DNA of 64,000 nucleotides from Xylogone sp. PMI_703 (GCA_021399445.1 JAJTUQ010000001.1:6200001-6264000); one strand, 5' to 3'; counted from the stretch's first letter, positions 42,961-54,733 are shown. Translations and numbers: made by a program. Notes: a model not told the origin generated them from the letters alone.

Positions 42961-44238
42961 TCACTCCCATGTAGCCGCAGCCAGCTTCCGCTTTCCTTCC
43001 GCTTTCCCTCGATTCAGATGCCTGATAGCAAATTCGTAGGTAACCATAGTGGTCGTAGCTGCAGGAACGGCTCTCATCATATTTGTGCCCATGCCAGCAT
43101 AGAAGGCTCGCCAGCCCTCTTCTCGCAAGATAGTTTTGAAGGTTGAAACTATACCTTTATACCGAGGTAAGGTTGCCTTTGCTTTTTCGATTAGACTAGG
43201 ATGATGGTTCTCAGATCCTTCTAAACCTCCCCGAAATGCTACATATTCCGAGGAAGATGAAGGCAGTGATCTTTGTTGAGTTTGCAGCCTAGTCCGTATA
43301 ACTTCATGAGGATACGTCGCCGAACTTGCCATAACTTTACTGATAACACTTGCTGAAAGCACGCCCAACCAATGGGATTGTTCATCGACTTCACCTGGCG
43401 TTCCCATGCCTCGCCCAGTGAATTTTGTCTTCAAATACTCATAGGCTGGAAATTGTACTGCAACGTGTGTCAAACCAAGAAGCGCCGGCGTCAATCCCGA
43501 ATAAAAGGACAGGAACCCTTCTGTTCTGTACATCTTTCTAAAAGCATCGAGCGTTGATTTATACTGCCAAGGCGGCCAACCATTGTGATTAGCTGATTTC
43601 CTACTAACCTGTGACATTAGTCTCGTCTTTATCACCCATATTGGATTAGTAACCATCGTTGAAGAGGCACCAGCAATTATAGATGACCAAAAATTTACTA
43701 CAAGAGGGTTCCCTTCAAAGACATTAGTTTCGATTTTTATACAAAGACTGTAGGTCATTTTAGGAGACATACCAATTGATTTAGATAGGTACTCTTTGGA
43801 CTTTCCATATACCGTGAACCAGACTGCCCACGTAGGAAGATATCCTAGTATTATTGGCCCCAACCCTCTATACATCCCTCGAACGCCTTCTTCCTTCCAG
43901 ATAACCTTCGCAGTACCAAGCATGCCCCGATATACTAGATTCTGATTTCCATTTCTGTTGGCGCCGGCCTGTTGTAAAAAGGCACCTTGCGCTTGTAGTT
44001 TTGTCTTGATGACATCAAGCGGACATGTCACAATGCCCGACATGAAGCCACCAGTTGCACCAGCGATTGCATTGCAAGTCGAATCTGATCGTCGTACACA
44101 GAAAGCCTCAAACGGTGTCATATCGAGCTCCTCTTTTCCAAATATCGAGGTTCTCATTGTGAATTGTTGGGGCGCAGACGGCGAAGACGCATATCTCTGA
44201 GTTGCGGGGGAAGATGTAGCGCCTCCTTCATTGGTCAT
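42961..44238 (-). CDS. YIA6: Mitochondrial NAD+ carrier-like protein (Yia6/Ndt type)
   Basis: Two exons, 44238-43773 and 43712-42961, 405 aa. The three solute-carrier repeats carry signatures PLDVIKTKLQ, NPIWVIKTRL and YPHEVIRTRL. The tryptophan in repeat 2 and segments such as YRGLGPIILGYLPTWAVWF, TNPIWVIKTRLMSQ and GLTHVAVQFPAYEYLK fit the NAD/pyrimidine-nucleotide/folate branch, closest in my judgement to yeast Yia6 (NAD+ import into the matrix). The region is one open frame, but 43713-43772 has all marks of a 60-nt intron: donor GTATGT, ACTAAT branch, GAAG acceptor, and its removal gives SKSIGNPLVVNFW in place of 20 unfamiliar residues. The N-terminal 50 residues are a disordered extension typical of fungal carriers. 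Confidence 0.85.
   Translation of the reverse strand: MTNEGGATSSPATQRYASSPSAPQQFTMRTSIFGKEELDMTPFEAFCVRRSDSTCNAIAGATGGFMSGIVTCPLDVIKTKLQAQGAFLQQAGANRNGNQNLVYRGMLGTAKVIWKEEGVRGMYRGLGPIILGYLPTWAVWFTVYGKSKEYLSKSIGMSPKMTYSLCIKIETNVFEGNPLVVNFWSSIIAGASSTMVTNPIWVIKTRLMSQVSRKSANHNGWPPWQYKSTLDAFRKMYRTEGFLSFYSGLTPALLGLTHVAVQFPAYEYLKTKFTGRGMGTPGEVDEQSHWLGVLSASVISKVMASSATYPHEVIRTRLQTQQRSLPSSSSEYVAFRGGLEGSENHHPSLIEKAKATLPRYKGIVSTFKTILREEGWRAFYAGMGTNMMRAVPAATTTMVTYEFAIRHLNRGKAEGKRKLAAATWE
43713..43772 (-). other. Stop-free 60-nt intron in the NAD carrier gene
   Basis: On the minus strand it begins GTATGTCTCC, has AAACTAATG about 10 nt before the end and ends TTTGAAG. The length is 3n and there is no in-frame stop, so the ORF reads through. 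The 20 residues it would encode fall inside the matrix side between repeat 1 and repeat 2 and are not carrier-like. Confidence 0.75.
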
Positions 44239-45075
44239 TGTTATGTTGCGATTGTAGTCAAGACCACAATACTAACTGCAATGGCAGTAGAGTGGCTATC
44301 GTTCGAAGATGTTGCCTCGTTGAGGCCCGGTTAAGAATAAGTCTCCGGTCTTGTAAATGACTTCAATGTTCGTGTCCCGGTGTGCGGGGAAGACTCCCAC
44401 GCAGCACGCCAGTGACACAGTCTGCTACCGGTTATCACAGGCCATTGACGAGTAATCCAGGATGCAGGTGTCGAATCTAAAAAAGGAAATTCAAGCAAGG
44501 CCGCTACTGTTGATGGACGGAGAAAGAATCGTTGATGTTGTCGGGGAGTGGGTTAGCGATATGATTTCAGGTAATCGTGAACCTAAAATTCGGAGCTCGC
44601 TTGGATTCTATAACACTAAACCCGTGCAAGACAACGCCTGTAAAAATATATGCAGTGAGAGAGAGCCGGAGACTCAAAATTTTGATATAAAGTTCGATAT
44701 TGTAGGGTAATATACTGCAATTGATCTGGTGCGATCGAGAACGGCTTCTATTGCAGACGAGAGTGGGGGAAGGATCTGGGACTTCAATGAACTAATAGGC
44801 ACATGCGTCAGTTGCATCAGTTGCATCACCAGGCAGTTTTGCTTTTGGCTCAGCCGCCAAGAGCCCGGACCCTTCGGACTTTTCTCGCTGAACTTTTCGT
44901 CCCAGGCAAGCGCCAATAATAACATACCGGTATCAGTATCAAATCACATGATTTCTTCAACAGCTCCCTTGCTTACATAATATTTCTCTTCCGTGCCAAA
45001 TTCGCGGATCTCACGACGACACCACTGAATTGACTGTATCGAGACCCCTCAGATCTCCCCTCCACCACCGCAATC
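44239..45075. other. Divergent intergenic region, carrier / QCR7
   Basis: About 0.84 kb. A plus-strand 82-codon ORF at 44462 and a minus-strand ORF at 44674-44925 lack features and overlap. Presumed to hold two promoters. Confidence 0.45.
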
Positions 45076-45678
45076 ATGTCTGCACCTTCGCTCACCAGCT
45101 TCGTCGTCAAGCGACCATGGCTTCGAAATCTGTTAACCCCAATGTCCAATTGGTACGCCAATGCTGCCGGTTACCGCAAGCTTGGATTAAGGTATGATAT
45201 TTCTTCTCTTCGGGTTGGCGCCTGCACCATTGGATTGGATCCTGGAGCTGCTATCAATATGGCATATGGTGAATTGAGTTATGCTGACTTGACTTTACTA
45301 TAGGCAAGATGACCTGATCCCTGAGGAGAGCGACCTCGTCCTGCAAGCTCTTAAGCGTCTCCCACCTAAGGAAGCCTATGACCGTGTCTTCCGACTCCGA
45401 CGAGCTTTCCAAGTACGACTCACTACCACTAAAAACCTAGATCAACAACGGCTGTTATACTGACATTATATAGTGCTCGCTTGCCCACCAACTCCTCCCC
45501 AAGGACCAGCACACAAAGCCAGAAGATGTGAGAGATACCAGAACTTTACAAGTAGTGTGCCGCCTGATTGACTGATTGATTTTAGGACTACCCATACCTT
45601 TCACCCATCATCAAGGAGCTTGAAGCGGAGGCAAAGGAACGCCAAGAGTTTGATTCGCTGGTGGTCAAGCGAAAGTAG
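45076..45678 (+). CDS. QCR7: Ubiquinol-cytochrome c reductase subunit 7 (Qcr7)
   Basis: Four exons: 45076-45191, 45304-45412, 45474-45527 and 45586-45678, 123 aa. The sequence [79 protein letters not shown] and [20 protein letters not shown] is the 14-kDa complex III subunit (QCR7/UQCRB family), bound at the matrix face of cytochrome b. Length and absence of a cleavable presequence are normal for the family. All three junctions recreate conserved residues. Confidence 0.95.
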
Positions 45679-46378
45679 ACATGTAACAATGAATTAGAGC
45701 GTGAATAATAGAAGAGGGGAGCGTTTGGAGACATTGTGGTTTCCCGTACTGTATAGTACTGAGCAGCAACTCAAATACCATTGGAAAGATCCCACTAGCT
45801 CAATGACAAAAAGTTCCATGCCTTTGCATCGCCTTTAGTCCGTCATGCTTGTGTGGTCGACAGTGTTCCTCAGAAAAATATAATGAGCTATTTCTGTAAC
45901 ATCATTAGGTTTTCAAAACGAATTGCTAATTTTTTTTATGTACAATCAATACAACAACATAAGAAATCATGCTCATCCAGTTCAATTCGGCGGCCAGAAC
46001 AACCTGCGTTACTATGCCATTCGTTTGGTCCAAACACCCATGACAAAGTAAACCCCATGGTTTATATTAACTTTCCGTTACTATCCTTACAATTGAAACA
46101 GATGCCTTCCACCGATTACCACTAGCACCCAGACCTGAAACGACAAAAGCAGTCTATTACACATGATCATGCAACCCTTTTTTGCATGTGGTCTTATGAA
46201 AAGATATTCAAGCCCTCGTCAGAACTCCCGGTAAAAACATCCCAGAAGAGATCGATATAGGGAATCCGGTCCAACAATATCAGTTTCCCCCTCGATATTG
46301 CCCGGGATCCCGTATATCTTGCAATGAACTCCGTATATGCGTGAAAACGTCATCGATTAACCTCCGTGTGGAAGTTAT
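45679..46378. other. Intergenic, convergent gene ends
   Basis: About 0.7 kb between QCR7 and VAN1 3' ends. The plus ORF 45853-46125 has no protein-like features. Nothing supported. Confidence 0.45.
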
Positions 46379-47870
46379 CTATTTGTTGCCAGATTTTTCA
46401 GCCGTATCAATGTGCCAGACCACATAATTAGGTAGGCCAATAACTTCATATCCGGCCCGCTTTGCCATCTTCGCAAAGCCTTCTGTCTCTGCCTGGTTTT
46501 CGAATGCGTAACACGGGAAATTAATACCTGCAGAACGATTAATATACCAATAATAAGCGATACAACCACCAAATGTTTACCTGATCTATGGACATCAGCC
46601 TTGACAACAATATTTACTCCTCCGATGCCATCGAGCTTAATCTCGTAGTCCTTATTCTCTCGCCAGTCGCCCATAGTGGCCATGTATGTACGCCCTGTAT
46701 CGTATTCCTTGTAACCTAATATCGACGATAATTAGCATGATCCTAATCAGGTCTCCGCATTACATACCCTCTACAATTATTTTGTCTTTCTCAAGACTTG
46801 CTGCTAATCTCCTTCCTTTATCGGATTCGATCCATGAATTATAATCATCTAGTGTTGGATTAGCTCTGAGAATACCATTAGATTCAAGAACACTTACATC
46901 GTCCTTCAATATCTTTTTCGTTCTCGTAACGATGGAACCAGACGTCTAATTAAGCGTAAGCATATCCACGGTCAGCAGCAGCGACTAACATACTAGGAAC
47001 GAGAATATCTCTATCGTGTGCAATGAAATCTTCCAATATCTTCGTAGGGCTATCCACGATATCGACATCTCTCCAGTAAACCCAAGAATGTTCGGGTTTG
47101 AGGGCAGTGTAAAGGAGATAATTCCGGGCTCGAGCCATCTGTTTTCTCCTGGGTGCTTGCGCTTTGAAGCCATGTCTGTCCTCCACCTCCTGGGTTGTTA
47201 TAGAACCAAAGTTCTTCTCCACAATCAGGACGTCGTTGAAAGGAGTTGTATCCTCTCCCTTCTGGATTCTTTTAAGCTCTGCAGCAAGGACGGCAATGGT
47301 ATCATCAGTTGAATCTCCGACTATGAATCCAAGATCGATGAGGTTATGGGGATACGTTAATTCGGAAAGCAAATCAAAGTATTTTGGAAGGTACATCGCC
47401 GCATCTTTGAGTGGAGTCAATATTAAGACCCTCTCTTCGTTGAAAACGGCCTCTCGAGTCGATTTGATAGGGTTAAGGTCGACATGTTTGATCGAAGAAT
47501 CGTTTACCACGAGAGGCTCGTGATGATTGAAGAGTACTGGAGTTTGCAAATGCTGATTCCAATCCACATTCTCATTCGGCGTCATGTACATTGGGGGTTT
47601 CGAAGGGCCCCAGCAGTAAAACCTGTAGCGTTACCCGTATCAGCTTACTGAAGATGGACCATTGGTGCGATATTTCATCAGGAAATCCTATTCTAACCTT
47701 TGCATCTCAGATGCTGATGTACTGATCCCTTTCCATAATAATAACACGATGCCCGCCAAGGCCACGAAGACTAAGAATCGCGTCCGGGTGAGGAAAACCC
47801 ATATCGCTCGGGTTGGAGGTAGCTGGGCCTTCGCGGATTTCCACGTAACGCCGCCTTTGGGAAGAAGCAT
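46379..47870 (-). CDS. VAN1: Golgi mannan polymerase I subunit, Van1-type alpha-1,6-mannosyltransferase
   Basis: Six exons: 47870-47698, 47622-46994, 46945-46898, 46848-46768, 46715-46581 and 46527-46379, 404 aa; introns are 48-75 nt. Type II topology: a basic N-terminus, one transmembrane anchor (FLVFVALAGIVLLLW, about residues 33-47), then a luminal catalytic domain of the Anp1/Mnn9/Van1 family: RVLILTPLKDAAMYLPKYFD, LGFIVGDSTDDT, QMARARNYLLYTALKPEHSW, the DxD-type YWRDVDIVD, NVWFHRYENEKDIEGR, GYKEYDTGRTYMATMGDWRE, GGVNIVVKADVHRSGINFPC and YAFENQAETEGFAKMAKRAG. The insertion-free length and these motifs favour Van1 over Mnn9. It extends the alpha-1,6-mannan backbone of N-glycans in the early Golgi. 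Confidence 0.9.
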
Positions 47871-48540
47871 GGCGAACCCGGGTGGGCTGCACCACCTGCT
47901 CTAGTCAAATAGTGCAATCAATTCGACTCGGAGAAGATGAGTTGTCGCCGTGGATGCCTTCCACAGATATAGGGAGATGTTTGCGACCTCTTGCGCTACT
48001 GGAATGGCAATTGAATACGTTGAGATGCAGCTGGCAGGGAGGCATTGTTCGTCTAAACGCATTTAGAAATTACCACACCAATCGAGTTTAGCGAATTTAG
48101 GGAGAAGGGACCCTTATGCGCAGAGTGAGACAGCCGCGAACCTCACACTTCAAACCTAGATTATATATATTCTACAATCCAGTCCTTAGATAAGAGCTTA
48201 TTGCATATAGTGCACTTATAATTATTATCATACAGATTTATAAGATCTTAAGTATGCAATTCAAATTTCAGGTTTATAGGTTCACAATTCAATCACGTGC
48301 TCTTTCTTATGTTCATCCCTTGTTACATTCAGATTTGTAATGTTCGTCTATCAGAGCCGTCTATGATGTATTTTCTGTTATAAAACCTAGTCTCGGTTCT
48401 TCATTTAGGTGCAGATCTGATATATGACATAGATCATCACGGCAGCACTCTGGTCTTCTCTAGCTAGGCAGCAGCCGCGCCTTTCATATATCAAGATTGT
48501 CAAGACGGCCGTAAGCACCAGTATCTTCAGTACTGCTAAA
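47871..48540. other. Divergent intergenic region, VAN1 / MAG1
   Basis: About 0.67 kb shared by two divergent genes. AT-rich middle; no gene or motif I can defend. Confidence 0.45.
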
Positions 48541-49828
48541 ATGGCCACAAGGCGATCGACCCGTATCAGCGCAAAGCTAGAAAGCCCTTCAGAGGCATCG
48601 AATTCGGTGGCTGAAAAGAACGCTTCCAAATCGACCAATAGATCAAAGGCAACTTCTACGGCGAAGGGAAGACCTAAGCGGAAGAACGGAGATGAAGAAA
48701 AGAGCGGAGATCAAAATAAGGACACTGACGGTCCCTCAACTCCCAAAAGAAAGCGACGCCCAAAGGCAGATGAGCCGGCCACTCCGATTCCGGCAGTAGT
48801 AGAACCCATACCGAATACCAACGGCACGGTGCCTCCAACATTAAAGAACCGATTAGCAGATCCAAACTCATCAAATGCATTGCTGATATCGCCCGAAACA
48901 AGCCGACTTGTGCTCAATAAACCGGTGGAGCAAGTCTCCCCTTCTAAATTATCTAAAGTGACAACCACGACGACCAACATCTTGGAAGAAGGCCTAGCCC
49001 ATCTCATCAAAGTTGAACCGAGATTGAAACCGTGCATTGAGCAGCACCACTGCCAAATTTTCTCTCCTGAAGGTCTGGCTCAGGAGGTCGATCCATTTAG
49101 GAGTTTAGTGAGTAGCATCATCAGCCAGCAGGTAAGCGCTCGAAATCTAGAAAGAACGGTCTAGAACATGCCCCATTGTGCTTGAATAAGACTGTTCATA
49201 ATTGGAATGCACAAATTGCTAATGGCACACACATAGGTCTCAGGAGCAGCAGCAAAATCAATCAAAGCCAAGTTCGTGGCTCTGTTCAATGAAGATAAAC
49301 CAGATGCCGCGGATCATGTCTTCCCTATCCCAAGTCAAGTGGCCGGGAAATCCATCGAGGTTCTCCGCACTGCGGGCCTCTCTCAGCGGAAGGCCGAGTA
49401 CATCCAGGGCCTAGCTGAGAAATTTGTCTCAGGGGAGCTTACTGCCTCGATGCTATTATCAGCAACGTATGAGGAAGTACTCGAGGCATTAATCAAAGTT
49501 CGCGGCCTGGGGCAGTGGAGCGTAGAGATGTTTGCATTTTTTGAACTGAAAAGGATGGATGTATTCTCTACTGGTGACCTAGGTGTTCAGAGAGGTGTAG
49601 CGGCTTTCGTAGGGAAAGATGTAGGTAAATTGAAAGCCAAGGGTGGTGGTAAGTGGAAGTACATGGGCGAGAAGGAGATGCTAGAGATTGCGGAGAAATT
49701 TAGGCCCTATAGGTAAGTTATTTTTCATAGATATTCTCTTGATCGGCGCTAATATGGTGGATAGAGGCTTATTTATGTGGTATATGTGGAGGTGGGAGAA
49801 TACCGACGTTGCTGCTCTCATGAATTGA
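48541..49828 (+). CDS. MAG1: DNA-3-methyladenine glycosylase (HhH-GPD, Mag1-type)
   Basis: Three exons: 48541-49131, 49237-49712 and 49765-49828, 376 aa. The N-terminal 110 residues are a basic, lysine-rich disordered region (KRKNGDEEKS, PKRKRRPKAD), probably nuclear targeting and DNA contact. The catalytic domain has DPFRSLVSSIISQQ/VSGAAA, the helix-hairpin-helix LIKVRGLGQWSVEMF (about 282-296) and the Gly-Asp segment FSTGDLGVQRG with the catalytic Asp at about 311. The last exon restores PYRGLFMWYMWRWE, the usual family end. It removes 3-methyladenine and other alkylated bases to start base-excision repair. The first exon-intron border sits right after the conserved SQQ. Confidence 0.93.
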
Positions 49829-52800
49829 TCAGGGGATAGTCTTCACCCGTCAAGTGGTGGTAAACTTACCCTGTCTATGGTAGGCTCCTGGGATCTTTCT
49901 TGTACCAACATATCAAATTGTATTTTATGAAACATTCTACGATCTGTACTTCCGAGAAACATATCTAAGAGTTATTCCAATAGCATAATATATCAAATAT
50001 AACTTATTTCCAGAGCGAGCAGAGTTAGTATCCGGCCCGACCTTGTCAACTGGGAATAGAATCCGGATTCACAGTGATGTTGGATCAGAATTTATGCTTC
50101 ATTTCACGGGATATCTGGTAGTCCTATCATATTCCAAGATGAGCATAATACCTGCCCGGTCTTGTCGCACCATAAAGCCTTGAAAGCCAATAGTATTATG
50201 ACATCAACGAAGTCAACATGTGCTGATTATCCTTATATCCCATCTCTAGGTGAAGCAAGTCAGTCTAGCAGAAGACTCCTTCGGGATACTCATCGCATAA
50301 CTTGATGAGTCAGTTGACATGAACCATGCACAATTATGCAGATTTCTTATCAAAGGTAAAGGAGCTATGTGATAAGTAATTTATGCGAAATTTGATGGCG
50401 TATTGTCGTATCCCCTATCAACCCGGGGTGTATATTGCCGAAGAATAAGGTCCTTCCTGATAATTCTAGACCTTCCGAAAATACCTGTGCGCCCGCAGTC
50501 CATCTGTTCCAACACGGTGCAGCATTTTCAAGGAGATGGGAGATTATGGAGGAGGAAGAAACAGCTTTATGGGGTCGCCGAGATCCCATATCTGACACGG
50601 AAAGAACGGTACGGTAACTGCAGTCCAACCGTTCGTATCTGCCGATATAAGGTGTTTTTTTCTAGCAATTGCTCCACCGTCATCGTATTCTAGAGTTCCA
50701 GATGAATCCAATTTCTGTCTAATTACTGTAGATACCATCTCCTTTTCGGCCCCTAAAATCAGCATTTGTGTGCATGTTACACTCCGAAAATACGGTACGA
50801 TATTCTGGACCCAATAGTTTCGAGAGGGAATCTCTTGGCGATGGGAATTGGCCCAAGTGCAATGCACCGTAACGCGCATAAGCAGTTAGGTCCGGCGCAG
50901 AACGAACGGTTTTTTGTGGCACGAATGAGCTGCAGTCAAGTACTCGGTACATAAAAAGTACGGAGATGCCAATGCGATAAAAGGTGGACATAAAGCGACA
51001 ATGTTTCTTCGAGAGACCAACCAGCAGCCAAAACGACAGACAGCTCTCATGAACCAATACTCCACAGTCAATATTGAGCAAGAGCCAGGCAATCGACCAG
51101 GAATGGGCAGAAGTCACATGTTTCACATAGGCGGAGAAAGAGGGTTGTACTCTGCAGTAGCAGCGGATGAGCCTTTGCAGCCTTTAATTACCATTGACAG
51201 GGAAAAAGTAAAATGAGCCGCGAGGATCAAACCTCCGAGATCAAGATCACTCTACCGCCGGCCAGTCAATAACTCCCAATGACAAGATAAGGATTGGGTT
51301 GGTGTACTTCTCTTTGAGGTTAATTTTTCGCGTGGAATTGAGTTCTTAATGAAGGCTCCATTATTATCGTTCAAGCATCCCGTAGTTGTTGTCGATCAAG
51401 AACCGCATCGACGATGACGACGATGGTCTCTTGCCGCCACGCGCTGCAAGCCACACAAGCTGCTCAGGTCGACAAGGGGGGGATAATTTTAGTTTGTTTT
51501 AGTTAGGGGACTCGGCGCACACCACCCAAGATTTTCGAGAAGTTTTTCCATCGTATGACGACGGTGATGGACAGAAGTTGAGTTAAAAAGGCGATAGAGA
51601 TTATTATTATGATTATCGCTATCAATGCTGTACGGAGTACGGGTACGTGAATTGTAGCAGCCGGGAATACGATGGAAATGGCCTGCTTCGTATATCCGGA
51701 CTAATGCCTAGAAAAGATAAAAAAGTACTTTACAGATACGAATGATGGAGGCTTACAGCGTACATACAGTGCTACAGTGCCGTGAGTGCTACTGCAATTA
51801 CTGTGCTGGGCTCTGGACCGGGGCGGAAAAGGGGCAGCACGTGATTCGTATCAAATACGGGGACAGCAATTTACAGTATTACTGTGTTGAATCGTTATTT
51901 TGTTGCTCCGTACGACTGACCCCATAGCTTGTGAAGTCATAATTGTATTTTGTGTTTATCGTGCAGTACGGAACAGTACCCGTTGCTGGGAACTGCGATC
52001 AAGGTTTCAGAGGTGCGGGCGCCTGGAGAATCGCAAACCGCAAACCGCAAATCAACCTAATCTCCGCTGTCCAGCGCAGAAATACTGGTTTTGCGCTGTT
52101 GATCGATGCTGGAGCTACGACGAAAGCTCGTGGACCTCCAATCTCGCGCGCCCCCGATGTGGACGAAAGGGATTAGCCGGTTCCAGCCAGCGAGCCACAC
52201 AGAGAGCACAGCCCCTGGCGCATGTCTTGCGAGCTTGACACTGGGCCAGAAGCTGCGATGGTTGGTCAGGAAGGGGAGCTGTGTACACAATACTGAGCTT
52301 GTACAACAAGAGAAAGAAACTCGTGCGAACATGACGAGTACATTATGTAAAAAAGCAGGAATTATATACACGATGCTCTACTCCCTTTGGCCGTAGAATC
52401 CCATCAAGCATTAATCCATTGCAATGCATTCGTCAGCTCATGCTGGCCACGCACATTTTCACCCAGTGTCTCCTTGTTTTCCTGCCTCCTTTGCGACCAA
52501 GCCCTGGCCCTGTCCGGAGCTTGCACGCGGGAAGGCGCTAAGGCCCAGAGCGTGCTAGCGGCCCCCATCGCGTCTCCATCGCCAGACCCCGGCCAGCCAG
52601 TGCGCGTTGGCTGTCGCGCCCCTGCCGAGCTCCCTGCTGGCGGGCTCGTGGTGCTCGTTGCTCGCTCTTTGCTCACTCACTCGCTCGTGCTTCCTGGCGT
52701 ATCGGCGCTGGTTGCTGGGTCCAAACCTGCCGAGCCAGGCCTGCCCAGTGCATCTGCGACACTATTACTACCCGTGGAAGCCACTTTCCTTCCTTGAATC

Positions 52801-53273
52801 ACTCTCTCTGCCTTGTCGTCGTCTCGTCGCTGGTGCTTCCTTCCTAACCTCCCATCTCTCGTTTTCCAAAAAAGCCCTTTTCTACTTCATCACTATCGTT
52901 AAATCTTGTTTGGGGCAGGGTGAGTGACCATCGCATTTTCATCAACTCCAAAAAACCGCATATCCACCCCTATTGAACTTTCTTGTTGCTGCGCCGACCT
53001 CCTTAAACATCACCTTCGAAACACGAACACATCAGGTTCGTAGATCTTCTCTCTTCTTCACCTCAAATCCTACCATCCATCCTGGTGGTCTTCCAAGCTC
53101 CTCCATCTACACAGACCTTCATCCAGCATCACACCTTTCTCTCTTTTTACATCTCCATCGCGGCCGAATCACGTTTCCGCACTTTCCGTCCTGCACAGTT
53201 GATCTAGAAAAAACAATTTCGAAGCTGACATCGTCGCCCTCAAATCCAGAAACCCTATCAATTGTAATTCACC
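49829..53273. other. 3.4-kb gene-free interval upstream of ECM33
   Basis: No ORF here has protein-like composition; those present overlap each other and lack splice partners. AT-rich to about 52000, then GC-richer (about 52490-52780), then pyrimidine-rich until ECM33. Several TACGGA-type words occur (e.g. 50959, 51632, 51967), and the third CAGTGCTACAG lies at 51767-51777. It is probably the MAG1 3' flank plus an unusually long ECM33 upstream region and leader. A non-coding transcript or decayed element cannot be excluded. Confidence 0.5.
52790..53273 (+). promoter_or_regulatory. Pyrimidine-rich stretch, putative ECM33 promoter end / 5' leader
   Basis: The coding-strand sequence before the ECM33 start is strongly C/T rich (e.g. 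CACTCTCTCTGCCTTGTCGT near 52800), a composition often seen near transcription starts of highly expressed filamentous fungal genes. Inference from composition only; no start site can be placed. Confidence 0.4.
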
Positions 53274-54733
53274 ATGTTCGCCGAGAAGCTTCTCCTCGTT
53301 GCTCTCGGAGCTGTCACGGTCTCAGCTGGTATGTCAACCATTTCCATAATGCTCCTTCCTCGCTGCTATGAAGTGTGTCGGCTTGATTTACATGGCGTAA
53401 TTTCCAGCCACAGATTGGGAATTACGTCGTGTCATGATAAAGACTCGGCTCAACTATCATGTATTTGAGAAAGATTAACTAATATTTACATTTACAGCGA
53501 CAAACACTGTCTGCTCCCAGCCCACCGCTACCGTCTCTTCCCAGGCCGATGCCAACCTTCTACAAGGTTGCAAGACCGTCACAGGAGACGTACTCATCAC
53601 CAGCGATGCTGGTGGTGGCATCAGCCTCGACGGTCCACAGGCCATCTCTGGTGACTTGATTGTCAAGAATGCCGGTGCATTGACTACGCTCACCAGCAGC
53701 TCCATTGGCAGCATCTCCGGTACCTTCAACTTGAACAACTTGACTGTTCTCTCCACACTTGCATTCAACGAACTCGAGACCGTTGGAAGCATCAACTGGA
53801 TCGCTCTTCCAGCCCTGTCTCAATTGACCTTCCCTGCCACCGTCTCCAAGGCTTCCAATGTCGTGATTAGCAACACCTTCTTGAGCACTCTTGATGGTAT
53901 CAACATTGACACCGCCGAGACCGTTGACATCAACAACAACAACCGCTTGAAGACATTCAGCACCCAGATTGTCAATGTTACCAGCATTCTCAGCATTGAT
54001 TCCAACGGCCAGCAGTTGGACGTTGAGTTCCCCAACCTTGAGAACGCTGCAAACATGACCATCCGGAAGGTCGCTAGTCTCAGCATCCCATCCTTGAAGG
54101 TTGTTTCTGGCTCTCTCGGTATAGTTGAGACCTCCGTCACTTCTATCTTCGCACCAAACTTGACCTCCGTCGGTGTTACCACTACTGGCAACGGTGGTCT
54201 TGCCATTGACACCAACAATCAACTTACCAACCTTTCCATTCCTCTTCTCCAAAAGGTTGGTGGTGCCGTCCAGATTGCAAACAACACCAAGCTCTTCAAG
54301 ATCGGTTTCCCAGCTCTTACTACCGTTGGTGGTGCCATTGATTTCTCTGGTAACTTCTCTGAGTATGTATCGTCTATATCGATATATCTCCTATACAAGC
54401 TAACAAATTCTTAGCCCATCTCTTCCCAAGTTGACCAACGTTGCTGGTGGCTTCAACATGCAGAGCCAGAGCAGCATTGACTGCGACAACTTCCAGAAGG
54501 AGCACGACAGTGGTGTTATCCAGGGCAAGTTCACCTGCTTGACCGCCCCAACCGTCCACAGCGGTGTTGGCTCCGGTTCCACTTCCACCTCTGGCAGCGG
54601 TTCTTCTGGCACCTCTACTTCAGCTTCCAGCAGCAGCACTCACTCTACTAACGCAGCTGTCCCCAACAGCGTTGGTGCTCAGGCTGTTGTTGGTCTTTCT
54701 GTCGTTGGTGGTCTCCTCCAGATGTTGTTGTAG
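53274..54733 (+). CDS. ECM33: GPI-anchored cell wall protein Ecm33
   Basis: Three exons: 53274-53328, 53498-54362 and 54415-54733, 412 aa; the first intron is long (169 nt) and falls at the signal peptide. Signal peptide MFAEKLLLVALGAVTVSA (1-18), then a leucine-rich receptor-L-like (SPS2/Ecm33) repeat fold with recurrent hydrophobic ladders: TVTGDVLITSDAGGGISLDG, AISGDLIVKNAGALTTLTS, LQKVGGAVQIANNTKLFKIG, ALTTVGGAIDFSGNFS. Conserved cysteines include Cys24 and Cys40 and a distal pair (IDCDNF, KFTCL). A Ser/Thr/Gly-rich stretch and a hydrophobic C-terminal tail ending VVGGLLQMLL fit a GPI signal. Ecm33 is needed for cell wall integrity and mannoprotein layering. Confidence 0.94.

Noticed and set aside
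42734..42970. 78-codon minus-strand ORF with a hydrophobic stretch overlapping the carrier stop
   Set aside because: No splice signals join it to the carrier, which has a complete three-repeat structure and its own stop. Could be a 3' UTR frame.
44462..44710. 82-codon plus-strand ORF upstream of QCR7
   Set aside because: Overlaps an antisense ORF of similar size, has no family resemblance and sits in a divergent promoter.
50719..51126. 135-codon minus-strand ORF in the 3.4-kb gap
   Set aside because: Composition does not look like a folded protein; several other ORFs overlap it on the opposite strand; no introns or motifs found.
52387..52797. 136-codon plus-strand ORF upstream of ECM33
   Set aside because: It lies in the GC-richer/pyrimidine-rich leader; its amino-acid content follows base composition.
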